64,000 nt of DNA from Pseudomonas rhizophila (GCF_003033885.1 NZ_CP024081.1:4905426-4969425); one strand, 5' to 3'; numbered from the stretch's first letter, positions 30,515 to 40,399 are shown. Program-made: numbers and translations. Notes: a model not told the origin generated them from the sequence alone.

Positions 30515-30748
30515 ATGCGTTTTCTCATTTCCCTGTTCACCCCGCGCCCACAGCACCGCTGCTTCGCCCTGCTGGACCGCAACGGCCGTTGCCAGGCATT
30601 CAAGCAATGCAGCCTGCAGCCCATGGGTGAAGGTTGGGTGGAAATCGAAGAGATTCGCTTGAACTGGCTGCACCAGCCATTGCCCGCCAGCGCCCGCGTG
30701 CAAACCCTTGGCGCTCGCCCACGCAACCGTCAACTGTTGGCCGTCTGA
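30515..30748 (+). CDS. Small hypothetical protein
   Basis: 77 residues from MRFLISLFTP at 30515; the longer in-frame start at 30386 overlaps the upstream region of the YajG-family gene and gives an unlikely N-terminus. It is basic, with RCFALLDRNGRCQAFKQC near the start, and ends PRNRQLLAV. No family was recognised. It precedes the long leader region of mqo. Confidence 0.6.
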   Translation: MRFLISLFTPRPQHRCFALLDRNGRCQAFKQCSLQPMGEGWVEIEEIRLNWLHQPLPASARVQTLGARPRNRQLLAV

Positions 30749-31058
30749 CCGGATGGCTAATAAAAGTCATTAAACACGACCATTTCCCTGCGTTTCTTCG
30801 ATACAATCTGCCCCCGATTATAAGGACGTCTCCTGATCGGGCCTCGCAACACCGCTAATGCGCTTGTATTGGCACCCCGCAACGCCCACAGAGAGCCGCC
30901 CACACAGATCGAGTGAAGCTGGCGCGCTTGCTGTTTTTCAAGCAAATCACCACTTTTCGCGAATCTGCAGAGCTGTCATTACGCTCGGTCACTGAGCTGT
31001 CTGCCCGTTTTGCCTGTCATGTATTACATGGGGGCAAACCAAACCGGGCGCGGTGCCA

Positions 31059-31078
31059 GGCTGGGACAGCCCTTTTTT
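31059..31078 (+). terminator. Intrinsic-terminator-like hairpin in the mqo leader
   Basis: ggctg (31059-31063) / cagcc (31067-31071) with a 3-base loop, followed by cTTTTTT. It is 310 bp past the nearest upstream stop, so it probably ends an unannotated transcript. Confidence 0.6.
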
Positions 31079-31146
31079 GAGGTTCACGTCTTCAAAAGAG
31101 CGTGAAAAAACGGGTTTTCACAACTTCACGAGAGTGTGGCGAGCAA

Positions 31147-31236
31147 ATGAATAGTTTTGCGTCTGAACAAGCACCATTAGCGTCTGAAACAGCCCAACGA
31201 CACAGGACTGCCTATCGCTCAAGAACCGGCGCCTGA
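31147..31236 (+). CDS. Possible leader peptide or gene remnant upstream of mqo
   Basis: 29 codons, starting MNSFASEQAPLASE and ending RTGA. It contains the direct repeat gcgtctgaa (31159-31167 and 31180-31188). The ribosome site is weak. It could be a leader peptide, a decayed gene start or chance. Confidence 0.25.
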   Translation: MNSFASEQAPLASETAQRHRTAYRSRTGA

Positions 31237-31485
31237 AGCCTGTCCGCTACGGATTTGGTTGCACGAACGGATGTCTCGGCCATAAGTCGAATTGCCTGCC
31301 CGGCGCTTAAATGAGTTCATGGGACTCTGAGGCCAGGCTGCATGCATCCGCAGTAGTTGCGAAAAATTGCGAAGATTCGGACATGGCGATCCTGGCCATG
31401 GATACCTGGGGCGCAACTGACCTGCCCCGCCACTCCTGGCCGCCATGCCGACAATTTGGTGCTGCAGATTTTGGAGACGCGTTAA

Positions 31486-32994
31486 ATGGCGCATAACGAA
31501 GCAGTCGATGTAGTTCTGGTAGGGGCCGGCATCATGAGTGCCACCCTGGCCGTGCTGCTCAAGGAACTCGACCCCGCGATCTCGCTGGAAGTCGTCGAGT
31601 TGATGGATTCCGGTGCCGCGGAGAGTTCCAACCCGTGGAACAACGCTGGCACCGGCCACGCCGGGCTGTGTGAGCTGAACTACACGCCCCAGGCGGCCGA
31701 TGGCAGTGTCGACATCAAGAAAGCCGTGCACATCAACACCCAGTTCGAGGTGTCGAAGCAGTTCTGGACGTACCTGACCAAAAAAGGCACGTTCGGCTCA
31801 TCCAAATCCTTCATTGCCCCCGTCCCGCACCTGAGCTTCGTGCAGGGTGAAAAAGGCGTGTCGTTCCTGAAAAAGCGCTTTGAACTGATGCGCCAGCATC
31901 ACGCCTTCGCTGACATGGAATACACCGAGGACAAGGCCGTGATGGCCGAGTGGATGCCGCTGATGATGCCGGGCCGGCCAGCTGACGAAGTCATCGCCGC
32001 CACCCGCGTCATGAACGGCACCGACGTCAACTTCGGCGCCCTGACCAACCAGTTGCTCAAGCACCTGACCAGCGCCCCGGACACCCAGGTCAAGTATTGC
32101 AAGCGCGTCACCGGCCTCAAGCGCAACGGCGCGGGCTGGACCGTCAGCATCAAGGACGTCAATTCCGGCAGCAGCCGTGACGTCGATGCCAAGTTTGTCT
32201 TCCTGGGCGCCGGTGGTGCGGCATTGCCGCTGCTGCAAGCGTCGGGCATCGAAGAAAGCAAAGGCTTCGGTGGCTTCCCGGTCAGCGGCCAGTGGCTGCG
32301 TTGCGACAACCCGGAAGTGGTCAAGCATCACCAGGCCAAGGTCTACAGCCAGGCCGCCGTGGGCTCGCCACCGATGTCCGTGCCGCACCTGGACACCCGC
32401 GTGGTCGATGGCAAGAAATCCCTGCTGTTCGGGCCATACGCCGGTTTCACCACCAAGTTCCTCAAGCATGGTTCGCTGATGGACCTGCCGCTGTCGGTAC
32501 GTGCCGGCAACATCGGCCCGATGCTGGCCGTGGCCCGGGACAACATGGACCTGACCAAGTACCTGATCAGCGAAGTGATGCAGTCCATGGAGCAGCGCCT
32601 GGAATCCCTGCGTCGCTTCTATCCCGAGGCGAAAGCCGAGGACTGGCGCCTGGAAGTGGCCGGCCAACGGGTTCAGATCATCAAGAAAGACCCGAAGAAA
32701 GGCGGTGTCCTGCAGTTCGGCACCGAACTGGTGGCGGCCAAGGACGGCACCCTCGCCGCCTTGCTCGGCGCCTCGCCCGGTGCTTCGGTGACCGTCTCGA
32801 TCATGCTGGACCTGATCGAGCGCTGCTTCCCGGACAAAGCCAAGGGAGAATGGGCGAGCAAACTCGCTGAGATCTTCCCGGCGCGGGAAAAAGTGCTGGA
32901 AACCGACGCGGCGCTGTATCGCAAGGTCAATGCGCAGAACAACGTCGCCCTGGAACTGGTTGAAGAAAGCAGCGAGACACCCAGCTTCGCTTGA
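31486..32994 (+). CDS. mqo: Malate:quinone oxidoreductase
   Basis: 502 residues. A membrane-peripheral FAD enzyme that oxidises L-malate to oxaloacetate and passes electrons to quinone, a main TCA-cycle step in Pseudomonas. The FAD-binding N-terminus [20 protein letters not shown] is followed by the family block [34 protein letters not shown] and [13 protein letters not shown] lie further on. Length is typical. ggagacg lies upstream of the ATG. An intrinsic terminator follows. Pseudomonads carry two mqo genes; synteny with the PA4642-type gene suggests the mqoB locus. Confidence 0.95.
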   Translation: MAHNEAVDVVLVGAGIMSATLAVLLKELDPAISLEVVELMDSGAAESSNPWNNAGTGHAGLCELNYTPQAADGSVDIKKAVHINTQFEVSKQFWTYLTKKGTFGSSKSFIAPVPHLSFVQGEKGVSFLKKRFELMRQHHAFADMEYTEDKAVMAEWMPLMMPGRPADEVIAATRVMNGTDVNFGALTNQLLKHLTSAPDTQVKYCKRVTGLKRNGAGWTVSIKDVNSGSSRDVDAKFVFLGAGGAALPLLQASGIEESKGFGGFPVSGQWLRCDNPEVVKHHQAKVYSQAAVGSPPMSVPHLDTRVVDGKKSLLFGPYAGFTTKFLKHGSLMDLPLSVRAGNIGPMLAVARDNMDLTKYLISEVMQSMEQRLESLRRFYPEAKAEDWRLEVAGQRVQIIKKDPKKGGVLQFGTELVAAKDGTLAALLGASPGASVTVSIMLDLIERCFPDKAKGEWASKLAEIFPAREKVLETDAALYRKVNAQNNVALELVEESSETPSFA

Positions 32995-33004
32995 TTCTGC
33001 CGGA

Positions 33005-33047
33005 TAAAAAAACGCCCCGTTCTTTCTGAGAACGGGGCGTTTTTTTA
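33005..33047 (+). terminator. Intrinsic terminator of mqo
   Basis: aaaaaaacgccccgttct / agaacggggcgttttttt around a short loop; textbook stem and T-tract. Confidence 0.93.
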
Positions 33048-33059
33048 TGGGAGAAGCTG

Positions 33060-33105
33060 TCGTGGCGAGAGGGCTTGCTCCCGCTGGCCTGCGAGGCAGG
33101 CCGCT
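33060..33105. repeat. Partial REP-like hairpin
   Basis: gtggcgagagggcttgctcccgctgg followed by cctgcgaggcagg, a variant of the gtggcgaggg family at the 3' end of the convergent PA4642-type gene. Confidence 0.6.
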
Positions 33106-33111
33106 TAGTAA

Positions 33112-33399
33112 TCAGCCACGAGCCTTGTTGATCAACTCGATGTACTCCTCGGCATTACGCTGGTCCTGGATCAGCGCCACGAAATCGTTGCCATGCTCAT
33201 CCTTGCCATTGAGGTCGTAGCCGGCCTCGACGAAAAACGTCAGAAAGCGCTCGAAGTCGTCGACCCGCAGGCCACGGTAGGCCTTGATCAGTTTGTGCAG
33301 CGACGGCGAAGTGGCATCGACCGGATCGAAATTGAGGAACAGCTTGATCTGCTCATCGCCAATCTCGTCACCAATCACTTGTTTCTTGTCTTTACGCAT
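33112..33399 (-). CDS. PA4642-family protein
   Basis: 95 residues from MRKDKKQVIG at 33399. It is acidic and soluble (FLNFDPVDATSPSLHKLIKAYRGLRVDDFERFLTFF). It matches a conserved Pseudomonas hypothetical found next to mqoB in P. aeruginosa. The C-terminal part ANDGKDEHGND-like (DLNGKDEHGNDFVALIQDQ) looks ankyrin-like. The function is unknown. Confidence 0.8.
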   Translation of the reverse strand: MRKDKKQVIGDEIGDEQIKLFLNFDPVDATSPSLHKLIKAYRGLRVDDFERFLTFFVEAGYDLNGKDEHGNDFVALIQDQRNAEEYIELINKARG

Positions 33400-33462
33400 T
33401 GCCGGGCTCCAGCTCGCACAGTTCACGGGGGCGGGCAGTTTACCCCCGGCAGGCCTCGGGGC

Positions 33463-33948
33463 TCAACGCGGGCGTACAGCGCCGGTGTGCAGGTCGGCCC
33501 AGATATGGCCGTTGGCGTAGCTGAGGAACTGCACGTACACCGTGTCGCTGCGCAGCAGATCGATCACCACTTGATACTGGGCCTGTGGATAAGACAGGGT
33601 CAGAGTCTTGCTCGCCTCGTCGAAGGCAGGTTTTTTCAGGCTTTTGCTTTCGCCATCGAAGTTCAGGATCACCTGGTTGAGGGTGGCGCCTTTGTTCAGG
33701 GGTTTACCTTTGAGGCGCACCAGCAACGGCGATGTAACCGGTATCGGTTGCTGGTTGGACTGACGCTGATTGCCCAGCACCACCGAATACTCGGTGACCT
33801 GAAGCAATTGCTGGTGTTCGGGTTGTTCCTGACGTACCGCCAGATCGTCGGGGGGCAGAAATTGACTGTGCATCGGCGCGCCAACGGCCGCCCACGACAG
33901 GCTGGACATCAGTAGCAGAGCGGCGCAGCGACGGGTCAGTACACTCAT
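33463..33948 (-). CDS. Exported hypothetical protein
   Basis: 161 residues from MSVLTRRCAA at 33948. The Sec signal ends about WAAVGAP (residue 24). The mature part is beta-rich (LQVTEYSVVLGNQ, PLLVRLKGKPLN, TLTLSYPQAQYQVVIDLL) and has no Cys pair. It is expected in the periplasm. No family was recognised. It is transcribed ahead of the PA4642-type gene on the same strand. Confidence 0.75.
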   Translation of the reverse strand: MSVLTRRCAALLLMSSLSWAAVGAPMHSQFLPPDDLAVRQEQPEHQQLLQVTEYSVVLGNQRQSNQQPIPVTSPLLVRLKGKPLNKGATLNQVILNFDGESKSLKKPAFDEASKTLTLSYPQAQYQVVIDLLRSDTVYVQFLSYANGHIWADLHTGAVRPR

Positions 33949-34081
33949 GACAGGCTCCAGGATCTTGGCCCGGCACTCTAGCATGAGCCCAGGCGGTAAA
34001 AATAACGATCCAGGTCAATACATCCGCGCCACGAGCACGGCATACTCAAGGAGCCATCAGCCCCGGCCTGCCGGTTTATGC

Positions 34082-34183
34082 CTTTGTGGCGAGGGAGCTT
34101 GCTCCCGCTGGGTTGCGCAGCGGCCCCAAGATATTTTGCGAGCGCTACGCACTCGAGCGGGAGCAAGCTCCCTCGCCACGAAT
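34082..34183. repeat. Pair of gtggcgaggg-type REPs
   Basis: gtggcgagggagcttgctcccgctggg (34085 on) and its inverse gagcgggagcaagctccctcgccac (to about 34180), in the divergent region before the SulP permease. Confidence 0.88.
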
Positions 34184-34237
34184 TTTGTGTTTGGCAAAGC
34201 TCAGGATGTATCCCTTTCTTTCATGCGTGGAGTGCCC

Positions 34238-35977
34238 ATGTCCTTCTCCGCCCCACCGATATTCGCCGCTTGGCGCCAAACCTGGCGCGCCGGTTACACC
34301 CTTGAACGCCTGCGCGGCGATCTGGTGGCCGGGCTGACCGTCGGCATCATTGCCATCCCCTTGGCCATGGCCCTGGCAATCGCCGTCGGCGTGCCGCCGC
34401 AGCATGGCTTGTACACGGTGCTGGTGGCCGCCCCCCTGATTGCCCTCACCGGCGGCTCGCGCTTCAACGTGAGCGGGCCGACAGCGGCGTTCGTGGTGAT
34501 CCTGCTGCCCATTACCCAGCAATACGGACTGGGCGGCCTGCTGCTGTGCACGATGCTGGCGGGCATGATCCTGATAGCGCTGGGCCTGATGCGGGCCGGG
34601 CGCCTGATCCAGTACATTCCTTATCCGGTCGTTCTCGGTTTTACCGCTGGGATCGGCGTGGTCATTGCCACCCTGCAACTCAAAGACCTGTTGGGCCTGA
34701 CCACTGTCGGCAACGCCGAGCATTACATCGAGCAATTGGGCGCCTTGATCACGGCGCTGCCCAGCGCCCGGCTCGACGACGGCCTTATCGGCCTCATCTG
34801 CCTGGCGGTATTGATTGTCTGGCCGCGCTGGGTGCCGCGTGTTCCGGGACATCTGGTCGCCCTGTTGGTGGGTGCGCTGTTGGGGCTGGCGCTGGAAAGC
34901 GGCGGCTGGCAAATCGCGACATTGGGCGAACGTTTCAGCTACGTGGTCGACGGCATCAGTTACCCCGGCATCCCGCCATTTTTGCCGAGTTTCGACTGGC
35001 CTTGGAATCTCCCGGACAATCAGGGCCGCTCCTTGGAACTGTCCTACGATCTGATCCGCCAATTGCTCGGGCCTGCCTTTGCCATCGCCATGCTCGGTGC
35101 CATTGAGTCGCTGTTGTGCGCGGTGGTGGCCGACGGCATGACCGGCAGTAAACACGACCCCAACGCCGAACTGATCGGCCAGGGCCTGGGCAATCTGGTG
35201 GCGCCACTGTTCGGCGGCATCACTGCCACGGCGGCGATTGCCCGCAGCGCCACCAATGTGCGCAGCGGCGCGTTTTCGCCATTGGCCGCGATCATTCACA
35301 GCCTCGTGGTATTGGGGGCGATTGTGCTGCTGGCGCCGTTGTTCAGCTATCTGCCCATGGCAGCGCTGGCGGCATTGCTGGTGATGGTGGCCTGGAACAT
35401 GAGCGAAGCCGGACACGTGCTGCACACCTTGCGTATCGCCCCACGCAGTGACGTGCTGGTGCTACTGACCTGCCTGAGCCTGACCGTACTGTTCGACATG
35501 GTCCTGGCCGTCGCCGTCGGCCTGCTGCTGGCCGCCGGGCTGTTCATCAAACGCATGAGCGAGCTGACGGACACCGCCGAACTGCCGCGCCATTTCCATC
35601 AGGCCCTGCTGGAGATGCCCGAGCACGTTCGCTGCTACGCCATTCGCGGACCGCTGTTTTTTGGCGCGGCAGAAAAGGCCCTGGATGTGCTGCGCAAATT
35701 CGATCCGGGGATTCGGGTGATGGTGGTGGAAATGAGCGCCGTGCCGATGCTGGACATGACTGCGCTGGCGGCTTTTGAAAGTATCCTCAAGGACTACCGC
35801 AAGCAGGGCATCGGCCTGATTCTGGTGGCAACCGCGCCACGGGTACGCCTGAAGTTGCGCCGCGCCGGCATCCATCGCGAGCAGCGCCAACTGGCGTATG
35901 TGCAGACCCTGGAGCAGGCACGGGCCAAAAGCGAAAAATGGCTCGCCGGTAGCGCTGCACACTCGAGCCCGGCCTGA
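34238..35977 (+). CDS. SulP-family anion permease with STAS domain
   Basis: 579 residues from MSFSAPPIFA at 34238 (ggag 5 bases upstream). The N-terminal two-thirds is the 14-helix SLC26/SulP core: GDLVAGLTVGIIAIPLAMALAIAVGV (about 28-53), GSRFNVSGPTAAFVV and SLLCAVVADGMTGSKHDPNAELIGQGLGN. The C-terminal STAS domain contains VRCYAIRGPLFFGAAEKAL and VMVVEMSAVPMLDMTALAAF. The class includes sulfate, bicarbonate and dicarboxylate (DauA) carriers; the substrate is not determined by sequence. Confidence 0.92.
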   Translation: MSFSAPPIFAAWRQTWRAGYTLERLRGDLVAGLTVGIIAIPLAMALAIAVGVPPQHGLYTVLVAAPLIALTGGSRFNVSGPTAAFVVILLPITQQYGLGGLLLCTMLAGMILIALGLMRAGRLIQYIPYPVVLGFTAGIGVVIATLQLKDLLGLTTVGNAEHYIEQLGALITALPSARLDDGLIGLICLAVLIVWPRWVPRVPGHLVALLVGALLGLALESGGWQIATLGERFSYVVDGISYPGIPPFLPSFDWPWNLPDNQGRSLELSYDLIRQLLGPAFAIAMLGAIESLLCAVVADGMTGSKHDPNAELIGQGLGNLVAPLFGGITATAAIARSATNVRSGAFSPLAAIIHSLVVLGAIVLLAPLFSYLPMAALAALLVMVAWNMSEAGHVLHTLRIAPRSDVLVLLTCLSLTVLFDMVLAVAVGLLLAAGLFIKRMSELTDTAELPRHFHQALLEMPEHVRCYAIRGPLFFGAAEKALDVLRKFDPGIRVMVVEMSAVPMLDMTALAAFESILKDYRKQGIGLILVATAPRVRLKLRRAGIHREQRQLAYVQTLEQARAKSEKWLAGSAAHSSPA

Positions 35978-35999
35978 TTGATCTGTTACCACGCAGCTG

Positions 36000-36100
36000 T
36001 TTGTGGCGAGGGAGCTTGCTCCCGCTTGGGTGCGTAGCATCCACCTGCAATTGGGGCTGCTGCGCAGCCCAGCGGGAGCAAGCTCCCTCGCCACAGAAGC
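36000..36100. repeat. Pair of gtggcgaggg-type REPs
   Basis: gtggcgagggagcttgctcccgcttgggtgcg (36003 on) and gctgcgcagcccagcgggagcaagctccctcgccaca (to about 36097), between convergent genes. Confidence 0.88.
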
Positions 36101-36105
36101 ACCGC

Positions 36106-36579
36106 TCAGTCGAACTGAGCGCGCATCCAGGCCTGGTACTGCGCCACCCCCGCCTCGCCTTCGCGGGGCGCCCAGGGGGCCAGTTCGCCATCGCCCACCG
36201 GGCGGTAAGGCCCGGCCTTGCACTCGAACATCAGGCTGTCGGCTTCCAGCACCACTAAACCGTGGTACACGCCCGCCGGCAGGTCGACACCGAGGCAATC
36301 GCCACCGGCCTGCAGGATACGCTTGTCCACCACCGTCCCGGTTTCATCAAAGATCAACACACCGAGCCGGCCCTTGAGCACCAGCAAGGTTTCAGCCTTG
36401 TCGGCGCTCAGGTGGCGATGCGGCGGGATGTAAGTGGACGGCTGCAAGCCAACCGCCATGCGATGGCAAGGCTCGTCCATCTGATGAAAATTGTGGTGTT
36501 GGCGCCCGCGAGGACTGGCCGTGGCTTTCTCGGCCAGTTCGTTGAACAGCGCTTGATCCAGAAAGCCCGGCCGGTTCAT
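36106..36579 (-). CDS. WbuC-family cupin metalloprotein
   Basis: 157 residues. The cupin metal motif YIPPHRHLSADKAETLLVLKGRLGVLIFDETG (about 51-82) supplies His-His-Glu ligands. The rest fits the WbuC family, named from O-antigen loci but with unknown function. It starts 3 bases past the stop of hpt on the same strand, so the two are co-transcribed. Confidence 0.85.
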   Translation of the reverse strand: MNRPGFLDQALFNELAEKATASPRGRQHHNFHQMDEPCHRMAVGLQPSTYIPPHRHLSADKAETLLVLKGRLGVLIFDETGTVVDKRILQAGGDCLGVDLPAGVYHGLVVLEADSLMFECKAGPYRPVGDGELAPWAPREGEAGVAQYQAWMRAQFD

Positions 36580-36582
36580 CGA

Positions 36583-37140
36583 TTACATTCCTTTGACGGC
36601 GAAAATACCGTTGGCATTGCGCCAGTAACCTTTGTAGTCCATGCCGTAGCCGAAGATGTAGCGGTCAATGCACGGCAGGCCGACGAAATCGGCTTTCAGG
36701 TCCGGACGGGCCTTGCGGTCGTGGTCCTTGTCGATCAGCACGGCAGTGTGCACAGCGCGGGCACCGGCGTGTTTGCAGAAGTCGATGATGGCGCCCAGGG
36801 TGTGACCTTCGTCGAGGATGTCGTCGATGATCAGCACGTCACGGTCGATGAACGAAACTTCCGGCTTGGCTTTCCAGAACAGGTCGCCACCGCTGGTTTC
36901 GTTGCGGTAACGGGTGGCGTGCAGATAGGACGCTTCCAGCGGGAAGTTCAGGTAGGTCAGCAGTTTGCCGGAGAAAATCAGCCCACCGTTCATGACGCAG
37001 AACACCACCGGGTTGGAATCGGCCAACTGGTCGTTGATTTGCGCGCCGACACGGGCGATGGCCGCTTCGACTTCGGCTTCGGTGTACAGGCAGTCAGCCT
37101 CTCGCATGATTTGACGGATATGCTCGAGATCAGCGGACAT
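36583..37140 (-). CDS. hpt: Hypoxanthine-guanine phosphoribosyltransferase
   Basis: 185 residues from MSADLEHIRQ at 37140 (ggagag upstream). Purine salvage enzyme making IMP/GMP from base and PRPP. The PRPP motif VLIIDDILDEGHTLG (about 99-113) and the purine specificity region IDRYIFGYGMDYKGYWRN are clear. It is co-transcribed with the cupin gene and divergent from upp-uraA, giving a purine/pyrimidine salvage cluster. Confidence 0.93.
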   Translation of the reverse strand: MSADLEHIRQIMREADCLYTEAEVEAAIARVGAQINDQLADSNPVVFCVMNGGLIFSGKLLTYLNFPLEASYLHATRYRNETSGGDLFWKAKPEVSFIDRDVLIIDDILDEGHTLGAIIDFCKHAGARAVHTAVLIDKDHDRKARPDLKADFVGLPCIDRYIFGYGMDYKGYWRNANGIFAVKGM

Positions 37141-37315
37141 GGCGCTCTCCAGGGGAGGTTGGGGGAGGGACGGGTTCGGAAAAGCGGGCAAAGGTACGCA
37201 TCCCGCCCGGCCAGATCAAGCGTTTGTGGACTAACGTTCTGTATTGTCTATAGGACAACACCCTCGGATAGATTAATCTAGGCCGGTTTTTTTGCCCGCC
37301 GCCGGAGCTTTCCCC

Positions 37316-37954
37316 ATGCCCATCCTCGAGATCCGCCACCCGCTGATCAGACATAAACTCGGCCTGATGCGCCGCGCCGACATTAGCACGAAGAACTTCC
37401 GCGAACTTGCCCAGGAAGTCGGTGCACTGCTCACCTATGAAGCCACCAAGGACCTGCCGCTGGAGTCCTATGAAATCGACGGTTGGGCCGGTACGGTCCA
37501 GGTGGAAAAAATCGCCGGCAAGAAAATCACCGTGGTGCCGATCCTGCGTGCCGGCATCGGCATGCTCGAAGGCGTGCTGAGCCTGATCCCGGGCGCCAAA
37601 GTCAGCGCCGTGGGCGTGGCCCGCAACGAGCAGACCCTGCAGGCGCACACCTACCTGGAAAAACTGGTGCCGGAAATCGACGAGCGCCTGGCAATGATCA
37701 TCGATCCGATGCTCGCCACCGGCAGCTCCATGGTCGCCACCATCGACCTGCTGAAAAAAGCCGGTTGCCGTGACATCCGCGCCATGGTGCTGGTGGCGGC
37801 CCCCGAAGGCATCAAGGCCGTGGAAGACGCTCACCCCGACGTCACCATCTACACCGCTTCCATCGACCAGAAACTCAACGAACATGGCTACATCATCCCG
37901 GGCCTGGGCGATGCCGGCGACAAGATCTTCGGTACCAAGCAGAAGGACGCTTGA
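37316..37954 (+). CDS. upp: Uracil phosphoribosyltransferase
   Basis: 212 residues from [10 protein letters not shown] at 37316 (cggag upstream; 8 extra codons upstream rejected). Converts uracil and PRPP to [26 protein letters not shown] (about 128-150) is the PRPP-binding loop and [17 protein letters not shown] near the C-terminus is the uracil-binding region. uraA starts 2 bases after the stop, so uptake and salvage are coupled. Confidence 0.95.
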   Translation: MPILEIRHPLIRHKLGLMRRADISTKNFRELAQEVGALLTYEATKDLPLESYEIDGWAGTVQVEKIAGKKITVVPILRAGIGMLEGVLSLIPGAKVSAVGVARNEQTLQAHTYLEKLVPEIDERLAMIIDPMLATGSSMVATIDLLKKAGCRDIRAMVLVAAPEGIKAVEDAHPDVTIYTASIDQKLNEHGYIIPGLGDAGDKIFGTKQKDA

Positions 37955-37956
37955 GC

Positions 37957-39231
37957 ATGCAGGATGAGTTCAACGATCCGCTCTGGCGCCAGGTATTGTC
38001 TGGCGCGCAGATGCTGTTCGTCGCCTTCGGCGCGCTGGTACTGATGCCGCTGATCACCGGGCTGGACCCGAACGTAGCGCTGTTCACCGCAGGCCTGGGA
38101 ACAATCCTGTTCCAGATCGTCACCGGGCGTCAGGTGCCGGTGTTTCTGGCATCGAGCTTTGCCTTCATCACCCCGATCATTCTCGCCAAGGGCCAGTTCG
38201 GCCTGGCCGCGACCATGGGCGGGGTGATGGCGGCCGGTTTCGTCTACACCTTCCTGGGCCTGGCGGTGAAGGTCAAGGGCACCGGATTTATCGACCGCTT
38301 GCTGCCGCCGGTGGTGATTGGGCCGGTGATCATTTCCATCGGCCTGGCCATGGCACCGATTGCCGCCAACATGGCCATGGGCAAGGCCGGCGACGGCACC
38401 GAGCTGATTGCCTACCAGACGGCGATGCTGATCTCGATGCCGGCGCTGCTCACCACCCTGATCGTCGCGGTGTTCGGCAAAGGCATTTTCCGCCTGGTGC
38501 CGATCATTTCCGGCGTGCTGGTGGGCTTTGCCATGGCGTTTTATTTTGGTGTAGTGGACACCGCCAAAATCGCCGCCGCGCCATGGTTCGCCCTGCCGAA
38601 TTTCACCGCGCCGGAGTTCAACTGGCAAGCGATCCTGTTCATCGTGCCGGTGGCTTTGGCGCCAGCCATCGAGCACATCGGTGGGGTCATCGCGGTGGGC
38701 AGCGTGACCGGTCGCGACTACCTGAAAAAACCCGGCCTGCACCGCACCCTGCTCGGCGATGGCATCGCCACCACGGCAGCCGGCCTGTTCGGCGGCCCGC
38801 CCAACACCACCTACGCCGAAGTCACTGGCGCGGTGATGCTGACTAAAAACTACAACCCGAAAATCATGACCTGGGCGGCGATCTTCGCCATCAGCCTGGC
38901 GTTCATCGGCAAGTTCGGCGCGCTGCTGCAAAGCATCCCGGTGCCGGTGATGGGCGGGATCCTGTGCCTGTTGTTCGGTTCGATCGCGGCGGTGGGCATG
39001 AACACGCTGATCCGCCACAAGATCGACCTGAGCGAAGCGCGCAACCTGGTGATCGTTTCGGTGACGCTGGTGTTTGGTATCGGCGGTGTGCTGGTAGGCA
39101 CCGGCACCGGCCCGGACGACTTCGGCCTCAAAGGCATCGCGCTGTGCGCGGTGGTGGCGATCGCCCTGAACCTGATCCTGCCGGGCAATGACGGCTGGAA
39201 GCAGAAGAAGGCGGATGAGCCGCTGATCTGA
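37957..39231 (+). CDS. uraA: Uracil permease
   Basis: 424 residues from MQDEFNDPLW. The ATG at 37957 is 9 bases after an aagga site, better than the TTG at 37951. Nucleobase:cation symporter-2 family with about 14 membrane segments; PALAPAIEHIGGVIAVG (catalytic Glu region) and GDGIATTAAGLFGGPPNTTYAEVTGAVMLT are the family signature. Imports uracil with protons for Upp. Confidence 0.94.
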   Translation: MQDEFNDPLWRQVLSGAQMLFVAFGALVLMPLITGLDPNVALFTAGLGTILFQIVTGRQVPVFLASSFAFITPIILAKGQFGLAATMGGVMAAGFVYTFLGLAVKVKGTGFIDRLLPPVVIGPVIISIGLAMAPIAANMAMGKAGDGTELIAYQTAMLISMPALLTTLIVAVFGKGIFRLVPIISGVLVGFAMAFYFGVVDTAKIAAAPWFALPNFTAPEFNWQAILFIVPVALAPAIEHIGGVIAVGSVTGRDYLKKPGLHRTLLGDGIATTAAGLFGGPPNTTYAEVTGAVMLTKNYNPKIMTWAAIFAISLAFIGKFGALLQSIPVPVMGGILCLLFGSIAAVGMNTLIRHKIDLSEARNLVIVSVTLVFGIGGVLVGTGTGPDDFGLKGIALCAVVAIALNLILPGNDGWKQKKADEPLI

Positions 39232-39265
39232 CTCAAGCTTGAAGTTTTGTGCTGCCAGTCAGATA

Positions 39266-39347
39266 GCTATCGCGAGCAGGCTCGCTCCCACATCAGCGGA
39301 TCTTTGAACACTCGAGATCCATTGTGGGAGCGAGCCTGCTCGCGATT
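39266..39347. repeat. REP doublet
   Basis: gcgagcaggctcgctcccaca (39272 on) and tgtgggagcgagcctgctcgc (to about 39344), between the convergent uraA and hemH. Confidence 0.9.
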
Positions 39348-39360
39348 GGGCCCTTGAATT

Positions 39361-40386
39361 TTACAAAGCGATCGGTGCCCGCTCGCACAGGGTACTCAAC
39401 GCCTGCGCCCATTGCACATCATCATTGAGACACGGCACCAGCACCAACTCCTCCCCGCCCGCCTCACGAAATTGCTCGCGCCCGCGATCACCGATTTCTT
39501 CCAGGGTTTCGATGCAGTCGGCCACAAACGCCGGGCACATCACCAACACTTTTTTCACGCCACTTTTAGCCAGTTCATCCAGGCGCGCTTCGGTGTAGGG
39601 TTCGATCCACTTGGCGCGCCCCAGTCGCGACTGGAACGACACCGACCATTGGCCATCCTTGAGCCCCATGCGCTGGGCGAATAGGTCGGCGGTGCGAATG
39701 CATTGCGCGCGGTAACACGTAGCCATGACCTCAGGCGGCGCATTTTTGCAGCAGTCGGCGTCCTTGAAGCAATGGAAACCCGTGGGGTCGAGCTTGGTCA
39801 GGTGCCGCTCGGGCAAACCATGGAAGCTCAACAGCAGGTGGTCGTAATCCTGCATCAGATACGGCTTGGCGCTGGCAACCAGGGCGTCGAGGTATTCCGG
39901 CTGATCGTAGAACGGCTGGAGAATCGAGAACTGCACATCGAGCTTCTTCTCGCGCACCACCCGCTTGGCTTCTTCGATCACCGTGGTGACTGTGCTGTCG
40001 GCAAATTGCGGATACAACGGCGCCAGCGTGATCTTCTTGTGGCCCTGGCTTGTCAGGCGCACCAGGGTCGACTCAATGGACGGCTCGCCATAACGCATCG
40101 CCAACTCAACCGGCCCCTGGGTCCATTGCGCAGTCATGGCTTGTTGCAAGCGACGGCTGAGCACCACCAGCGGCGAGCCCTCGTCCCACCAGATCGACGC
40201 ATAGGCATGGGCCGATTGCTCGGGGCGCTTGATCAGGATCAGCGACACCAGCAAGCGCCGCACCGGCCACGGCAGGTCGATGACGTAGGGATCCATCAAA
40301 AACTGATTGAGGTAGCGGCGCACATCGGCCACCGAAGTAGAAGCAGGCGAACCCAGATTCACCAGAAGCAACGCGTGATCGGTCAT
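39361..40386 (-). CDS. hemH: Ferrochelatase
   Basis: 341 residues from [10 protein letters not shown] at 40386. Last enzyme of heme synthesis; inserts Fe2+ into protoporphyrin [11 protein letters not shown] at the N-terminus, [12 protein letters not shown] (catalytic His, about 190) and [18 protein letters not shown] (catalytic Glu) are present. A Cys cluster CFKDADCC follows the His motif. The TIGR01777 gene ends 13 bases upstream, so they form an operon. Confidence 0.95.
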   Translation of the reverse strand: MTDHALLLVNLGSPASTSVADVRRYLNQFLMDPYVIDLPWPVRRLLVSLILIKRPEQSAHAYASIWWDEGSPLVVLSRRLQQAMTAQWTQGPVELAMRYGEPSIESTLVRLTSQGHKKITLAPLYPQFADSTVTTVIEEAKRVVREKKLDVQFSILQPFYDQPEYLDALVASAKPYLMQDYDHLLLSFHGLPERHLTKLDPTGFHCFKDADCCKNAPPEVMATCYRAQCIRTADLFAQRMGLKDGQWSVSFQSRLGRAKWIEPYTEARLDELAKSGVKKVLVMCPAFVADCIETLEEIGDRGREQFREAGGEELVLVPCLNDDVQWAQALSTLCERAPIAL

Positions 40387-40399
40387 GCAACGTCCTATT

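Larger units (their letters stand above)
30749..31485 (+). promoter_or_regulatory. Long structured leader region upstream of mqo
   Basis: 737 bp without a conventional gene. TATAAG at 30819-30824 is a possible -10. An intrinsic-terminator shape lies at 31059-31078 (ggctg-gga-cagcc then T-rich), and a second hairpin at 31102-31121 (gtgaaaa/ttttcac). A 29-codon open frame follows at 31147-31236. Together these suggest either an sRNA ending at about 31078 or an attenuated mqo leader. Confidence 0.5.
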
